Assembly: GCF_900167185.1 (NCBI RefSeq)
Contig: NZ_FUWM01000006.1
Span: 124,001 to 188,000, forward strand
Source: Selenihalanaerobacter shriftii
Lineage (GTDB): Bacteria; Bacillota; Halanaerobiia; Halobacteroidales; Acetohalobiaceae
DNA: 64,000 bases
Direction: 5' to 3'
Shown: positions 1 through 8,712 of the stretch, one piece after another
Layout of the letters: every line of letters starts with the position of its first letter
Numbering within the stretch: the first letter of the stretch is position 1
The notes under the pieces: generated by a model
Database searches by the model: none
What the model was told of the DNA's origin: nothing
Seen by the model: the letters and a program-made list of their open reading frames with translations, nothing else
Translations under genes and position numbers: made by a program

Positions 1-293
1 CTTTCTATTAATTTAAGCTCCGTATCTGTAACTAAATCTACTTCTCCTATTGTAATTAGCTCTTCTAAATTAGCCTCAGAAAGAGCTAGAGACGTCCCCC
101 CTAATTTTCTATACTCATCTAAAAGCATAGGTAGATTAATCTGATTAGGTAACTTAAGTTTTTGCAACTGATTAAGATCTAAAACTAACTCTACAGTTTG
201 ATTATCTTTCTCAACTTGATAGCGCTGATAACCAATAAAACCAGCAGTTAAAATCGCTAATATCATTAAGAGAAGTAGTGCTTTTTTATACAT
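1..293 (-). CDS. DUF5693-like membrane-anchored protein, 3' end outside the window
   Basis: Only the first 97 codons are inside the window; the reading frame stays open to base 1. The protein starts with a short basic stretch and one hydrophobic segment (about residues 4-20), then a Val/Leu-rich region with a TSLALSE motif near residue 75, as in DUF5693 proteins, whose role is unknown. The start is an ATG preceded by a GGAGGGG ribosome site 5-11 bases upstream. It lies 22 bases after the DUF2993 gene on the same strand, so the two probably share a transcript. The family call rests on my recognition of the N-terminus only. Confidence 0.6.
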   Translation of the reverse strand, partial: MYKKALLLLMILAILTAGFIGYQRYQVEKDNQTVELVLDLNQLQKLKLPNQINLPMLLDEYRKLGGTSLALSEANLEELITIGEVDLVTDTELKLIE

Positions 294-315
294 TTTTCGC
301 CCCTCCAGAATTCAA

Positions 316-1005
316 TTACTTCTTGTCTACTCCACCTAAAATCAACAATTTATCCTTATCAACTTTAATTTCATTTACTTGTAATGGAATCGGTAATTTA
401 GTTAAATCTAAAGAGAAATTAATATTCTGCATTAATTGCCGATTGATCTCTTTAGGAACCATCAATTCCCCTACCTGCAAACCATTTGGAATAAATGTTA
501 ACTTCTCTTTATCATCTTTTAATTGAAAATTCCCAGCCAATTTAAGCGGTATCTCATTACCAAAGAAGTTATATTTACCAGTAACTATTGTCTGCTCAGG
601 ACTTAAAACCAGATTCAAATCTTTAATTACATCTAATCGATCAGCTAAATATTTTTGTAAATCTTCCTCTTTTAATGTTAATCTCAATACTTGATTCTTA
701 CCGGCAACTAACTGCCACTTGCTATCTTTTTGACCTATAGGTTTTAATTTAACATCTGTAAATTTAGCCTGTAGTTTAGCTACTTTTAAACCATCTATAG
801 TTAAATCTTCTCCCTTTAAATCGACTGATTGAAACTTGCCTGTTAACATTAATAATGCCGGAAAAGTATTAACTTCAGCCTCTAAATATTCATTAACTTT
901 AAATTGATCTTCTAAACCAGTCTCTAATTTATTTGAAAAATAACCAGGTAAGAATAATTGACTAATTACTAAAACTAATAAAATAACTATGGTTAACCTC
1001 TTCAT
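316..1005 (-). CDS. DUF2993 (LmeA-like) secreted or membrane-anchored protein
   Basis: A 229-residue protein with an N-terminal hydrophobic signal/anchor (about residues 4-20) and a body of alternating beta-strand-like segments typical of DUF2993, including a VDLKGEDLTIDGLKV stretch near residue 62. DUF2993/LmeA proteins are beta-rich, lipid-binding envelope proteins. The exact role here is unknown. It follows prfB by 10 bases and precedes the DUF5693-like gene, so it is probably read from the secA-prfB transcript. No catalytic residues are recognisable. Family assignment is fairly good; function is inference. Confidence 0.65.
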   Translation of the reverse strand: MKRLTIVILLVLVISQLFLPGYFSNKLETGLEDQFKVNEYLEAEVNTFPALLMLTGKFQSVDLKGEDLTIDGLKVAKLQAKFTDVKLKPIGQKDSKWQLVAGKNQVLRLTLKEEDLQKYLADRLDVIKDLNLVLSPEQTIVTGKYNFFGNEIPLKLAGNFQLKDDKEKLTFIPNGLQVGELMVPKEINRQLMQNINFSLDLTKLPIPLQVNEIKVDKDKLLILGGVDKK

Positions 1006-1015
1006 AATCTTAACC

Positions 1016-2114
1016 TCACTTCTGTTCTTCTTTTAAATATTCTTCAATTAACGGATCTAGATGTCCATCCATTACCGCTTGGGTTTTAGTAACTTCTAGA
1101 TTAGTTCTATGGTCTTTAATTAACTGATATGGGTGGAAGATATAAGAGCGAATCTGACTTCCCCAACCAATCTCTTTCTTTTCACCTCTAATTTCAGATA
1201 ACTTTTCAGCTTGTTTTTCTTTCATATAGTCAAACAATTTAGCCTTGAGAATCCGCATAGCTCTTTGACGGTTCTTATGTTGAGACCGTTGAGTTTGACA
1301 TTGAACTACTATGCTTGTAGGCAAATGAGTAATTCTAACTGCAGAGTCAGTAGTATTTACATGCTGTCCTCCAGCACCACTAGCACGGTAGGTCTCAATC
1401 TTTAAATCGTTCTTATCGATGTCAATATCCATATCCTCTTCAATATCAGGCATAACATCAACTGAAGCAAACGATGTATGACGACGTCCAGAAGAATCAA
1501 AAGGAGAGATTCGTACTAAACGGTGGACTCCTTTTTCTGATTTAAGATATCCATAAGCATAAGGTCCATTAATCTGTAGAGTAACACTTTTAATTCCAGC
1601 CTCTTCTCCAACTATAAATTCTAAAGTCTCTACTTCATAATCATTCTGTTCAGCCCATCGCTTATACATTCGTAATAACATTTCAGCCCAATCTTGAGAT
1701 TCCGTTCCTCCAGCTCCTGGATTAATCGATAGAAGAGCATTATTCTTATCATATTCCCCTTTGAGTAAGACTTTTAATTCTAATTTTTCAACTGCTTCTT
1801 CTAATGCTTTTATTCCTTCTTTAACTTCTGGAACTAGTGAATCTTCATCTTCTTCTCTTGCTAATTCAATTAAGACTTCCAACTCTTCTAGATTTTCTTT
1901 TAAGTTATCAAAATTATTAATCTTATCCTTAATACCACTAGCTTTTTTAGCTATCTTCTGTGCTTTAGAGCTATCATCCCAAAAGTCTGATTTAGACATC
2001 TTAGTCTTTAACTCTTCATGCTTATCTATCAAATTATCATAGTCAAAGAGAGACCCTCAGTTCTTCTAACTCATCTTTTAATTCTTCTAATATATCTTTT
2101 TCATCCACTAACAT
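1016..2114 (-). CDS. prfB: Peptide chain release factor 2, with programmed +1 frameshift
   Basis: RF2 ends translation at UAA and UGA. The gene is in two frames. A 23-codon first part starts at ATG 2114 behind a GGAGGATTTT ribosome site and ends at an in-frame TGA (2045-2043). The second part continues in the +1 frame from 2044 to 1016. The joined product is about 365 residues, the usual RF2 length. The SPF anticodon-like tripeptide ([11 protein letters not shown]) and the GGQ peptidyl-hydrolysis motif ([10 protein letters not shown]) are both present. Starting instead at the internal TTG 2032 would lose the N-terminus. It follows secA, as in many Firmicutes. Confidence 0.96.
2042..2057 (-). 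promoter_or_regulatory. prfB autoregulatory +1 frameshift site
   Basis: Read on the minus strand the site is AGG GTC TCT CTT TGA C. It has the classic RF2 slippery CUU codon, the UGA stop that RF2 itself reads, and the following C. An AGG triplet upstream can act as the internal Shine-Dalgarno-like stimulator. When RF2 is scarce, the ribosome slips from CUU-U to continue in the +1 frame as Leu-Asp-Tyr-Asp. The sequence shows the site; the mechanism is known from E. coli and Bacillus prfB. Confidence 0.95.
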
Positions 2115-2144
2115 AGAGTAAAAATCCTCCTTGAATTTTAACTT

Positions 2145-4730
2145 TTAACGACCACAACATCTTTTATATTTTTCACCACTACCACAAGGACAAGGATCAT
2201 TTCTACCTGGTTCTTCTTCCTTAACAATAGGTTGTCGCTTAATTTCTTCATCTTCTGACTGATGTTGAGCCTGACTAAGTTTTTCTTCTTTCTGTTCTCG
2301 AACAGAATCATAAGCTGTAGGTACTTCACCTCGCCCAACTTCAGTAGGTCTTTGTCTAGGAGCTATTTCTCCAGAGACTAATTCAATTCTAAGGATATAC
2401 TTAACTATATCTTCTCTGATATTAGCCACCATATTTTGGAACATCTGATATGCTTCTTGCTTATACTCTACTAATGGATCTCGTTGTCCATAAGCTCGCA
2501 AACCGATACCTTGTCTTAAATCATCCATAGCATGCAAATGGTCCATCCATTTTTGATCTACTACCTTTAACATAACTATAGTTTCTATCTCACGCATGAT
2601 CTCTGTTCCTACTTCTTCTTCTCGAGATTCATAATTTTCCTTAGCTATAGTTAATAATTTATTCTTTAATGCACCTTGACCGAAGCCTTCAACCTCTTCT
2701 ACAGTCAAGTCATCTTCATTTAAAAATAAGGTACGACCGTAATTAATTAAACCTTCTAAATCCCATTCCTCTGGATGAATATCTTGGTTTGCATATACCT
2801 CTAACATTTCATCTACTAACTTTGTAATCATGCCTAAAATACTTTCTTTTAAATCTTCACCATATAAAATCTGTTCTCGCTGTTCATATATAATCTTTCG
2901 TTGTTGATTCATTACGTTATCATATTCTAAAACCTGTTTTCTAATATCAAAGTTACGCGATTCTACTTTCTTTTGTGCATTCTCCAAAGCTCTACTAATT
3001 AATGGATGTTCAATCGGCTGGTCTTCATCAAAGCCTAAAGTATCCATAATACTACCAATCTTATCAGAACCAAAAAGCCGCATTAAATCATCTTCTAAAG
3101 AGACATAGAATTGAGAAGCTCCAGGATCTCCTTGTCTTCCAGAACGACCTCGTAACTGGTTATCAATCCGTCTGCTTTCATGTCGTTCAGTACCTGTAAC
3201 ATAAAGTCCACCTTTATCTTTAATACCATCACCTAAAACAATATCAGTTCCTCGACCTGCCATATTAGTAGCTATAGTTACTGATCCTTGTTGTCCAGCA
3301 TTTTTAATAATCTCCGCTTCTTTCTCATGATATTTAGCATTTAAGACTTTATGAGGAATATTCTTTTTCTTTAATCTTCTACTGAGTTCTTCTGATTTTT
3401 CAATAGATCTTGTTCCTACTAAAATTGGTTGTCCTTTTTTATGTCTATTTACAATATCCCTAATTACTGCTTTAAACTTCCCATTTTCTGTCTTATAAAT
3501 TAAATCATCATGATCTTCCCTAATCATTGGTTCGTTAGTCGGGATAACGACTACTTCTAAATTATAAATCTCATCAAACTCTTCAGCCTCAGTTTCAGCT
3601 GTACCTGTCATACCTGATAATTTATTATAGATTCTGAAATAATTTTGGAAAGTAACACTGGCTAAAGTTTGTGTTTCATTTTGAATCTTTACTCCCTCTT
3701 TTGCTTCAATAGCCTGATGTAATCCTTCCCCATATCTACGACCTGACATCAAACGACCAGTAAACTCATCAACTATATGAACTTCTCCATTCTTAACAAT
3801 ATAATCATGATCTCGTTTCATTAATGCATGAGCATGTAATGCTTGCTTTAAATGATGATTTAAACTCAAATTCTCATCTTCATATAAGTTATCTACACCT
3901 AGCATATCTTCAACTCGAGCAATTCCTTCTTCCGTTAAAGTTACATTATTAGCCTTTTCATCAACCTCATAATCTTCATCTTCTTTTAATCTAGGTACTA
4001 TCTTAGCAAATTTATAATAGAGGGCTGGAGATTGTTCAGCCGGACCAGAAATAATTAACGGTGTTCTAGCTTCATCTATTAATATGCTATCTACTTCATC
4101 TAAAATAGCAAAATTCAATCCACCTTGCACTAAATCATCTTTATCTATTGCCATATTGTCTCGCAAATAATCAAAACCAAATTGATTATTAGTACCATAA
4201 GTGATATCTGCTTGATATGCTTCTTTTCTTGCTTCTATCTCCATATCTTCTAAGATAACACCTACTTCTAAACCTAAGAATTCATATATCCTACCCATCC
4301 ATTTACTATCTCTTTCTGCCAAATAATCATTAACTGTTACAATGTGTACGCCTTTGCCAGTTAGAGCATTTAAATAAGCTGGTAAAGTAGCCGCCAATGT
4401 CTTACCTTCTCCAGTTTTCATTTCAGCTATCTTACCTTCATGTAATGCAATTCCACCAATCAACTGTACATCATAATGGCGGAAACCTTCTTTAGTAGCC
4501 CGCTGTGATGCTTCTCTAACTACCGCAAAAGCTTCTGGTAATAAATCATCTAAAGACTCACCATTATTTAATCTTTCTTTAAATTCATCTGTTTTAGCTT
4601 GTAATTGAGTATCAGATAATTTTTGAACTGTAGGTTCTAAGTTATTAATTTCATCTACAATTGGCTGAATTCGCTCTAATTCCTTTTCATTTGGATCTTT
4701 AAATAACCATTCTTTAAGAAAGCCAAGCAT
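2145..4730 (-). CDS. secA: Preprotein translocase ATPase SecA
   Basis: SecA is the cytosolic motor that pushes unfolded preproteins through SecYEG using ATP. The 861 residues show Walker A (MKTGEGKTL, near residue 105), the DEAD-like motif [16 protein letters not shown], a helicase C-terminal half with a [13 protein letters not shown] motif, and the C-terminal zinc-binding tail CPCG...CC (CxCx8CC) that contacts SecB or lipids. The length is normal for Firmicutes. The start has an AAGGTGAT ribosome site. It sits directly upstream of prfB (30 bases) and downstream of hpf, which ends at a terminator, so secA-prfB forms its own unit. Confidence 0.98.
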   Translation of the reverse strand: MLGFLKEWLFKDPNEKELERIQPIVDEINNLEPTVQKLSDTQLQAKTDEFKERLNNGESLDDLLPEAFAVVREASQRATKEGFRHYDVQLIGGIALHEGKIAEMKTGEGKTLAATLPAYLNALTGKGVHIVTVNDYLAERDSKWMGRIYEFLGLEVGVILEDMEIEARKEAYQADITYGTNNQFGFDYLRDNMAIDKDDLVQGGLNFAILDEVDSILIDEARTPLIISGPAEQSPALYYKFAKIVPRLKEDEDYEVDEKANNVTLTEEGIARVEDMLGVDNLYEDENLSLNHHLKQALHAHALMKRDHDYIVKNGEVHIVDEFTGRLMSGRRYGEGLHQAIEAKEGVKIQNETQTLASVTFQNYFRIYNKLSGMTGTAETEAEEFDEIYNLEVVVIPTNEPMIREDHDDLIYKTENGKFKAVIRDIVNRHKKGQPILVGTRSIEKSEELSRRLKKKNIPHKVLNAKYHEKEAEIIKNAGQQGSVTIATNMAGRGTDIVLGDGIKDKGGLYVTGTERHESRRIDNQLRGRSGRQGDPGASQFYVSLEDDLMRLFGSDKIGSIMDTLGFDEDQPIEHPLISRALENAQKKVESRNFDIRKQVLEYDNVMNQQRKIIYEQREQILYGEDLKESILGMITKLVDEMLEVYANQDIHPEEWDLEGLINYGRTLFLNEDDLTVEEVEGFGQGALKNKLLTIAKENYESREEEVGTEIMREIETIVMLKVVDQKWMDHLHAMDDLRQGIGLRAYGQRDPLVEYKQEAYQMFQNMVANIREDIVKYILRIELVSGEIAPRQRPTEVGRGEVPTAYDSVREQKEEKLSQAQHQSEDEEIKRQPIVKEEEPGRNDPCPCGSGEKYKRCCGR

Positions 4731-4825
4731 TAATTAATCACCTTTCCTATTTTCCCATATTTTTTCTATCAATCTCTTATAAAATTATATCATTCAATTA
4801 AGTTCAGGGCAAATTTTAGACATTA

Positions 4826-4860
4826 TAAAAGGCTAGCTAGGTGATAACCTAAGCTAGCCC
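4826..4860 (-). terminator. Rho-independent terminator of hpf
   Basis: On the minus strand GGCTAGCTTAGG and CCTAGCTAGCC pair around a short loop and are followed by TTTTATAA. It lies 15 bases after the hpf stop codon and before secA. Confidence 0.8.
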
Positions 4861-4874
4861 AAAATCTTTAATAT

Positions 4875-5435
4875 TTAAAATGTAGGTTCAATTAAACCAT
4901 AATCTCCTACGTTACGTTTATATACTACATTAACCTCTTCAGTATCTGCATTAAAGAAGACAAAGAAATCATGATCTAATAAATCCATTTGCATAACTGC
5001 TTCCTCTGATTGCATCGGTTTCATTGCAAACTTTTTAGTCTTAACAATCTGAGGTTCTTCAAATTTTTCATCATCATCTTCTTCTCTTAAAATATAATTA
5101 TTATCAGCCAGATTTTCTTTTAATTCTCTTCTTTCTTCTCTAATCTTATGATTTATCTTAGTTTTATATTTACGAATTTGTCTTTCTAGTTTTTCTATAA
5201 CTCCATCAATAGAAGCATACATATCACCGGTTACTTCTTCACCTCTTAAAGTTAGACCATCGATATAAGTTGTTACCTCTACAATATGTCTCTCTTTTTC
5301 CACTTCTAATGATATATGAGCTTCTATAGGAGGTTCTCCGTCGAAATATTTTTCAATCTTTCCAACCTTCTCTTCGACATAATTCCTTAAAGCATTAGTA
5401 ATATCAATATTCTTACCTCTAAGTATAAATTTCAC
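4875..5435 (-). CDS. hpf: Ribosome hibernation-promoting factor, long form
   Basis: HPF binds the 30S subunit in slow-growing cells, and the long form drives 100S ribosome dimers. The 186 residues contain the N-terminal S30AE/RaiA-type domain (about 1-100) and the C-terminal dimerisation domain (about 130-186) with the typical MKPMQSEEAVMQMDLLDHDFFVF region, a linker of acidic residues between them. Length matches long HPF. The start codon is GTG (5435-5433). Position just upstream of secA-prfB is the same as in Bacillus (yvyD-secA-prfB). A clear terminator follows. Confidence 0.95.
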   Translation of the reverse strand: MKFILRGKNIDITNALRNYVEEKVGKIEKYFDGEPPIEAHISLEVEKERHIVEVTTYIDGLTLRGEEVTGDMYASIDGVIEKLERQIRKYKTKINHKIREERRELKENLADNNYILREEDDDEKFEEPQIVKTKKFAMKPMQSEEAVMQMDLLDHDFFVFFNADTEEVNVVYKRNVGDYGLIEPTF

Positions 5436-5579
5436 TCCTGACCAGCTCCTCTCTTCCTTATTGTCTTATAATATAATATTCGATATTAACTATAAAAACT
5501 CCTGCCAAAATATTCTTAATTTTATTTTAACCAAATATTAAGGTTAAGATACCTTAAATATTAAAGTTAATATGATTAA

Positions 5580-5703
5580 AGTCAACACATATCTTCCGCT
5601 TGTCATTCACTCCGCGTCCTGCTCCGTTCATTGTCAAAAAACAGTTTTCCACCCTCCATGGTTCCAAACTGTTTTTAAGAGTCGCTCCAGAAATATGTTG
5701 ACT
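5580..5703. repeat. Palindromic intergenic element (MITE-like or structured RNA)
   Basis: In the 412-base gene-free stretch between hpf and the cold-shock gene lies a 124-base element with noticeably higher GC than its flanks. Its ends are imperfect inverted repeats starting AGTCAACA on each strand (5580-5594 and 5690-5703). Inside is a perfect 11-base stem, AAAAACAGTTT/AAACTGTTTTT (5637-5647 and 5666-5676), around an 18-base loop. There is no reading frame and no obvious target duplication. It could be a small non-autonomous insertion or an RNA. The rest of 5436-5847 holds only the terminator at 5757-5792 and AT-rich sequence. Confidence 0.5.
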
Positions 5704-5756
5704 AAAATAATCTCATTGATAATTTAAAATTATGTACATTTTTTTATAAAATCTAA

Positions 5757-5792
5757 AAAAGCCTTAGTGTAGATATCTACACTAAGGCTTTT
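5757..5792 (-). terminator. Perfect palindromic terminator of the cold-shock gene
   Basis: A perfect 36-base palindrome with arms AAAAGCCTTAGTGTAGAT and its complement, A-tract on one side and T-tract on the other. It follows the cold-shock gene stop codon by 56 bases. Being symmetric it could stop transcription from either side. Confidence 0.8.
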
Positions 5793-5847
5793 ATATTCAC
5801 TCTAGTTGTTAATAGGTATAAAATAAATCTATATCAAATTTACTTTA

Positions 5848-6051
5848 TTATAATTTAACAACATTATCAGCTTGAGGACCTCTGTCACTTTCTACAATTT
5901 CGAATTCAACTTCTTGATCGTCTTCAAGAGTCTTAAATCCTTCATCTTCAATTGCAGAGAAGTGTACAAATACATCGTCACCTTCTTCTCTTTCAATAAA
6001 ACCATAACCTTTCTTCGCGTCAAACCACTTTACTGTTCCTGTTAATGCCAC
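5848..6051 (-). CDS. Cold-shock protein (CspA family)
   Basis: A 67-residue single OB-fold protein with the RNA-binding motifs RNP1 (KGYGFIE, residues 14-20) and RNP2 (VFVHFSAI, about 27-34). It binds single-stranded RNA and DNA and acts as an RNA chaperone. The start codon is GTG (6051-6049) with a GGAGG site upstream. The gene stands alone: it has its own promoter, a leader with a hairpin and its own terminator. Family certain; whether it is cold-induced or constitutive cannot be read from the sequence. Confidence 0.96.
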   Translation of the reverse strand: MALTGTVKWFDAKKGYGFIEREEGDDVFVHFSAIEDEGFKTLEDDQEVEFEIVESDRGPQADNVVKL

Positions 6052-6078
6052 AATAAATTCCTCCTTAAAAAATGATTC

Positions 6079-6107
6079 TATAGGTTATTATTCTTTTATA
6101 ACCTATA
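6079..6107 (-). promoter_or_regulatory. Hairpin in the cold-shock gene leader
   Basis: Inverted arms TATAGGTTAT and ATAACCTATA (10 of 10 pairing, 9-base loop) sit about 28 bases upstream of the start codon in the transcribed leader. Long structured leaders are typical of csp mRNAs and can change fold with temperature. A thermosensor role here is inference. Confidence 0.45.
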
Positions 6108-6129
6108 CATAATAACATATCCAAATAAT

Positions 6130-6158
6130 AATATATCATAATTAGTAATCCTTGTCAA
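6130..6158 (-). promoter_or_regulatory. Sigma-A promoter of the cold-shock gene
   Basis: TTGACA (6158-6153), a 17-base spacer and TATATT (6135-6130) on the minus strand. It gives a leader of roughly 75 bases. Confidence 0.75.
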
Positions 6159-6164
6159 TCCTTT

Positions 6165-6887
6165 TTAAAGAACTTTACTTAAAAATTCTTTAGTCCTTTC
6201 CTCATTAGGAGAATCAAATAACTTTTCTGGAGGTGCATCCTCAACTATTCTTCCTTCATCCATAAATATAACCCGATCTCCTACTTCTCTAGCAAACCCC
6301 ATTTCATGAGTAACGACCACCATGGTCATTCCTTCTTCGGCTAAAGCTCCCATTACCTCTAATACTTCCCCTACCATTTCTGGATCCAGGGCTGAAGTAG
6401 GTTCATCAAATAGCATTACTTTAGGCTGCATGGCTAAAGCTCTAGCAATGGCAATCCTTTGTTTTTGTCCACCAGAAAGTTGGTTTGGATATGAATTAGC
6501 TTTATCTCTTAAGCCTACTTTATCCAACAAATCATAAGCAACCTTTTCAGCTTCACTTTTACTCATATTCTTTACTTTGATCGGTGCTAACGTTATATTT
6601 TCTAATGCAGTCTTATGTGGAAAAAGATTGAATTGTTGAAATACCATTCCAACTTTCTGTCTAATCTGATTAATATCAGTTTGAGGATCATTAATCGGAA
6701 TATCATCAATATAAACTTGACCAGCGGTTATCTCTTCTAATCTATTTATACAACGTAACATAGTACTCTTCCCAGAACCACTAGGTCCAATTACCCCCAC
6801 TACTTCTCCGGATTCTACTATATTATTAATATCCTTTAATACTTCTAAATCACCAAAATTTTTATATAATCCTTCAACCTTAATCAC
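6165..6887 (-). CDS. Polar amino-acid ABC transporter ATP-binding protein
   Basis: A 240-residue GlnQ/ArtP-type ATPase that powers uptake of a polar amino acid. Visible motifs are Walker [10 protein letters not shown] (about 33-41), the Q-loop region [10 protein letters not shown], signature LSGGQKQR, Walker [13 protein letters not shown] and the switch histidine in VVTHEMGF. The last 8 bases of the permease gene overlap its start, so the two are translationally coupled. The two binding-protein genes upstream (8713-10415) are the likely partners. Substrate cannot be fixed from sequence. Confidence 0.93.
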   Translation of the reverse strand: MIKVEGLYKNFGDLEVLKDINNIVESGEVVGVIGPSGSGKSTMLRCINRLEEITAGQVYIDDIPINDPQTDINQIRQKVGMVFQQFNLFPHKTALENITLAPIKVKNMSKSEAEKVAYDLLDKVGLRDKANSYPNQLSGGQKQRIAIARALAMQPKVMLFDEPTSALDPEMVGEVLEVMGALAEEGMTMVVVTHEMGFAREVGDRVIFMDEGRIVEDAPPEKLFDSPNEERTKEFLSKVL

Positions 6888-7572
6888 TGACTTTCAACTT
6901 CCTTTCTGCATAGTTTACAAGACGAGTCATAACAAAAACCATGACAAAATAAAAAACAGCTACTGTCAAAAAGATTAAGAATGATTGATAAGTTCTACTA
7001 ATAATTAACCTTCCTTGACGTGTTAAATCCTTAACGGCAATTACTGAAACTAAAGATGAATCTTTTAATAAGGCAATAAACTCATTACCTAAAGCTGGAA
7101 TAATCTGTTTAAAGGCTTGAGGTAAAATAATATAACGCATAGATTGTCCATAAGACATCCCTACAGATCTAGCCGCTTCCATTTGACCTACATTAATAGC
7201 TTCAATACCACCTCTAACGATTTCACCTACGTATGCACCACTGTTCAGTCCTAAACCTAACACTGCAGCAATATAAGGTGGTAAATTAATCCCTAAAGAA
7301 GGAAGTCCATAATAAAGTATGAAAAGCTGAACCAAAAGAGGAGTTCCTCTAAATACTTCTATATACCCTTTAGAAATCCAATTTGCAATTTTATTTTTAG
7401 ATACTCTAGCTAACCCTAAAACAACTCCTAAAATAATCCCCATTATGACTGCAATAGTCGTTATCTTAATAGTCATAATTGAACCTTTTAATAAGAATGG
7501 TAGTGCTTCAACTAATGCCTCTCTTATTTCTTGTATATGTTGCCAAGATTCTACATCCATAAAACCTAACAA
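6880..7572 (-). CDS. Polar amino-acid ABC transporter permease
   Basis: A roughly 230-residue inner-membrane permease of the His/Glu/Gln/Arg family (HisM/GlnP type). It has several hydrophobic segments (about residues 29-55, 85-100, 190-215) and the EAA loop around [22 protein letters not shown], which docks to the ATPase. The start is a TTG at 7572 or the ATG at 7560; an AGAGGA site favours either. It overlaps the ATPase gene by 8 bases. Its own promoter lies at 7670-7698. The repeat-protein gene upstream ends in a strong terminator, so this is a separate transcript from the binding proteins. Confidence 0.92.
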   Translation of the reverse strand: MLGFMDVESWQHIQEIREALVEALPFLLKGSIMTIKITTIAVIMGIILGVVLGLARVSKNKIANWISKGYIEVFRGTPLLVQLFILYYGLPSLGINLPPYIAAVLGLGLNSGAYVGEIVRGGIEAINVGQMEAARSVGMSYGQSMRYIILPQAFKQIIPALGNEFIALLKDSSLVSVIAVKDLTRQGRLIISRTYQSFLIFLTVAVFYFVMVFVMTRLVNYAERKLKVSD

Positions 7573-7669
7573 TTATTTCACATCCTCTCTTAATCAATGA
7601 ATCATATTCTAGTTTAATCATATTATTATTTTATTAAACTTAATATCTAGCTAATAACTGACATTTGTA

Positions 7670-7698
7670 ATTATACAAGAAATCAAATAAGTATGCAA
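7670..7698 (-). promoter_or_regulatory. Promoter of the permease-ATPase operon
   Basis: TTGCAT (7698-7693), 17-base spacer, TATAAT (7675-7670), followed by TACAAAT. It closely resembles the promoters of both binding-protein genes, in spacer start (ACTTAT) and in the bases after the -10 box. Confidence 0.7.
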
Positions 7699-7707
7699 GA
7701 ATTTTAA

Positions 7708-7748
7708 ATAAAAAAAAGATAATCATCTGGATATCCAGATGATTATCT
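7708..7748 (-). terminator. Strong terminator of the Asp/Arg-repeat protein gene
   Basis: A perfect 32-base palindrome (7717-7748) followed on the minus strand by eight T residues. It lies 23 bases after the stop codon at 7772. Confidence 0.88.
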
Positions 7749-7771
7749 CTTCATTAAGCCCCATATCTTCT

Positions 7772-8623
7772 TTACTTATTTCTACCGCGACCTCTGTCTC
7801 TGTCTCTATCTCTGTCTCTATCTCTGTCTCTATCTCTATCTCTGTCTCTGTCTCTATCATCTCTATCCCTATCATCTCTATCTCTATCATCTCTGTCTCT
7901 ATCATCATCTTTATCGCGGTCTCTATCACGATCGTTATCATGGTCTATATCTCGATCTTGCTTCTTATTATCTTCTTTATCTAAATCTCTATCCTCTTTA
8001 TCATAGCCTTTAGCTTTAGCGTCTTCTTTCTTTTCTTCATGTTTACCTTTTGACATACCTTTATTTACATCATGAGCTATATCAGAAGCAATCTTGCCAG
8101 CTCTTTCCATATCGACTCCGTCATCTTCTAAACTTTCTCTAATAGCCTTAATAACTACACCATTCGGAACCTTACCACTAGGGTGATTTGCATAACTCTC
8201 TTCTAACTTAGTTGTTACCTCTTCACTTAATTGAGCTTTTTCCTCTGGAGTTAAATTATCCATTTCTTGAATAGACTGATCTACTGCAGTAAGTTGCTCA
8301 TCAACAACTGAATCTTTAACTGATTCTCTTTCAGATTCAATTCCAAAGAAACTCTTCATCTTACCCCAAAACGTTTCAGAATCATCCGTAGTACCATCAG
8401 TCGTTGTTCCATCGTCCGTAGTACCATCTGTCGTTGTTCCATCATCTGTAGTACCATCAGTCGTTGTTCCATCGTCTGTAGTACCATCTGTTGTCTGATC
8501 TGTTACTTCTACTTGGTCCGTACTTGTTGTGTTATCCCCATCTGCTGCTAAAACCGGCACTGAGAATAATGTCATTAATACTAAAGTCCCTATTAACACA
8601 TTAGCAATTCTTTTCTTAAACAT
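7772..8623 (-). CDS. Secreted low-complexity protein with Thr/Asp/Gly and Asp/Arg repeats
   Basis: I do not recognise the family. The 283-residue product (ATG 8623 behind GGAGGT) has a clear signal peptide ending near VLAADG. It then has nearly four 10-residue TTDGTTDDGT repeats and a helical middle domain with YANHPSGKVPNG and IRESLEDDGVD, resembling no enzyme I know. The last 65 residues are charged and dominated by alternating Asp and Arg. A longer reading from ATG 8659 would overlap the -10 box and is unlikely. A CRP-type palindrome stands at about -41.5 of its promoter. The FecR-domain protein at 60630 has a similar Asp/Arg tail. It is probably exported; function unknown. Confidence 0.75.
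   Translation of the reverse strand: MFKKRIANVLIGTLVLMTLFSVPVLAADGDNTTSTDQVEVTDQTTDGTTDDGTTTDGTTDDGTTTDGTTDDGTTTDGTTDDSETFWGKMKSFFGIESERESVKDSVVDEQLTAVDQSIQEMDNLTPEEKAQLSEEVTTKLEESYANHPSGKVPNGVVIKAIRESLEDDGVDMERAGKIASDIAHDVNKGMSKGKHEEKKEDAKAKGYDKEDRDLDKEDNKKQDRDIDHDNDRDRDRDKDDDRDRDDRDRDDRDRDDRDRDRDRDRDRDRDRDRDRDRGRGRNK
7795..7925 (-). repeat. Hexamer microsatellite encoding the Asp/Arg tail
   Basis: On the plus strand the tract reads as repeated TCTCTG/TCTCTA/TCATCT hexamers; on the coding strand these are GAC/GAT-AGA codon pairs. Such tracts change length by slippage in whole codon pairs, so the tail length probably varies between strains. Confidence 0.85.
8381..8492 (-). repeat. 30-base tandem repeat, about 3.7 copies
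   Basis: Units alternate slightly (ATCAG/ATCTG, ATCG/ATCA) and encode the TTDGTTDDGT decapeptide after the signal peptide of the secreted low-complexity protein. Confidence 0.85.
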
Positions 8624-8657
8624 AAAAATACCTCCTACTAGTTTATTTCTTAAATAC

Positions 8658-8700
8658 ATTATATCTTAAACTAGTAAGAGGTAGTGTGATGGTCATCACC
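8658..8700 (-). promoter_or_regulatory. CRP-type site and promoter of the Asp/Arg-repeat gene
   Basis: The plus strand reads TGTGATGGTCATCACC at 8685-8700, matching the E. coli CRP half-sites TGTGA-N6-TCACA at nine of ten positions. A TATAAT box lies at 8663-8658, with no good -35 box. If transcription starts near 8651, the site is centred at about -41.5, the standard class II activator position. The regulator gene is at 59936-60607. Confidence 0.7.
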
Positions 8701-8712
8701 TGCTTTTAAGTT

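Noticed and set aside
2138-2338. Small Lys/Leu/Val-rich frame overlapping the secA end
   Set aside because: Shifted frame of the secA C-terminal coding region; SecA is complete with its zinc tail there.
7739-7984. Plus-strand open frame of Ser/Ile/Val repeats
   Set aside because: It is the complement of the Asp/Arg microsatellite of the minus-strand secreted protein; no ribosome site and only low-complexity sequence.
7795-8492. CRISPR-like array
   Set aside because: The repeats are short, contiguous, in frame and without spacers; they encode protein repeats.
8624-8659. Upstream ATG for the secreted Asp/Arg-repeat protein
   Set aside because: It overlaps the -10 box; the next ATG at 8623 has GGAGGT and gives a normal signal peptide.
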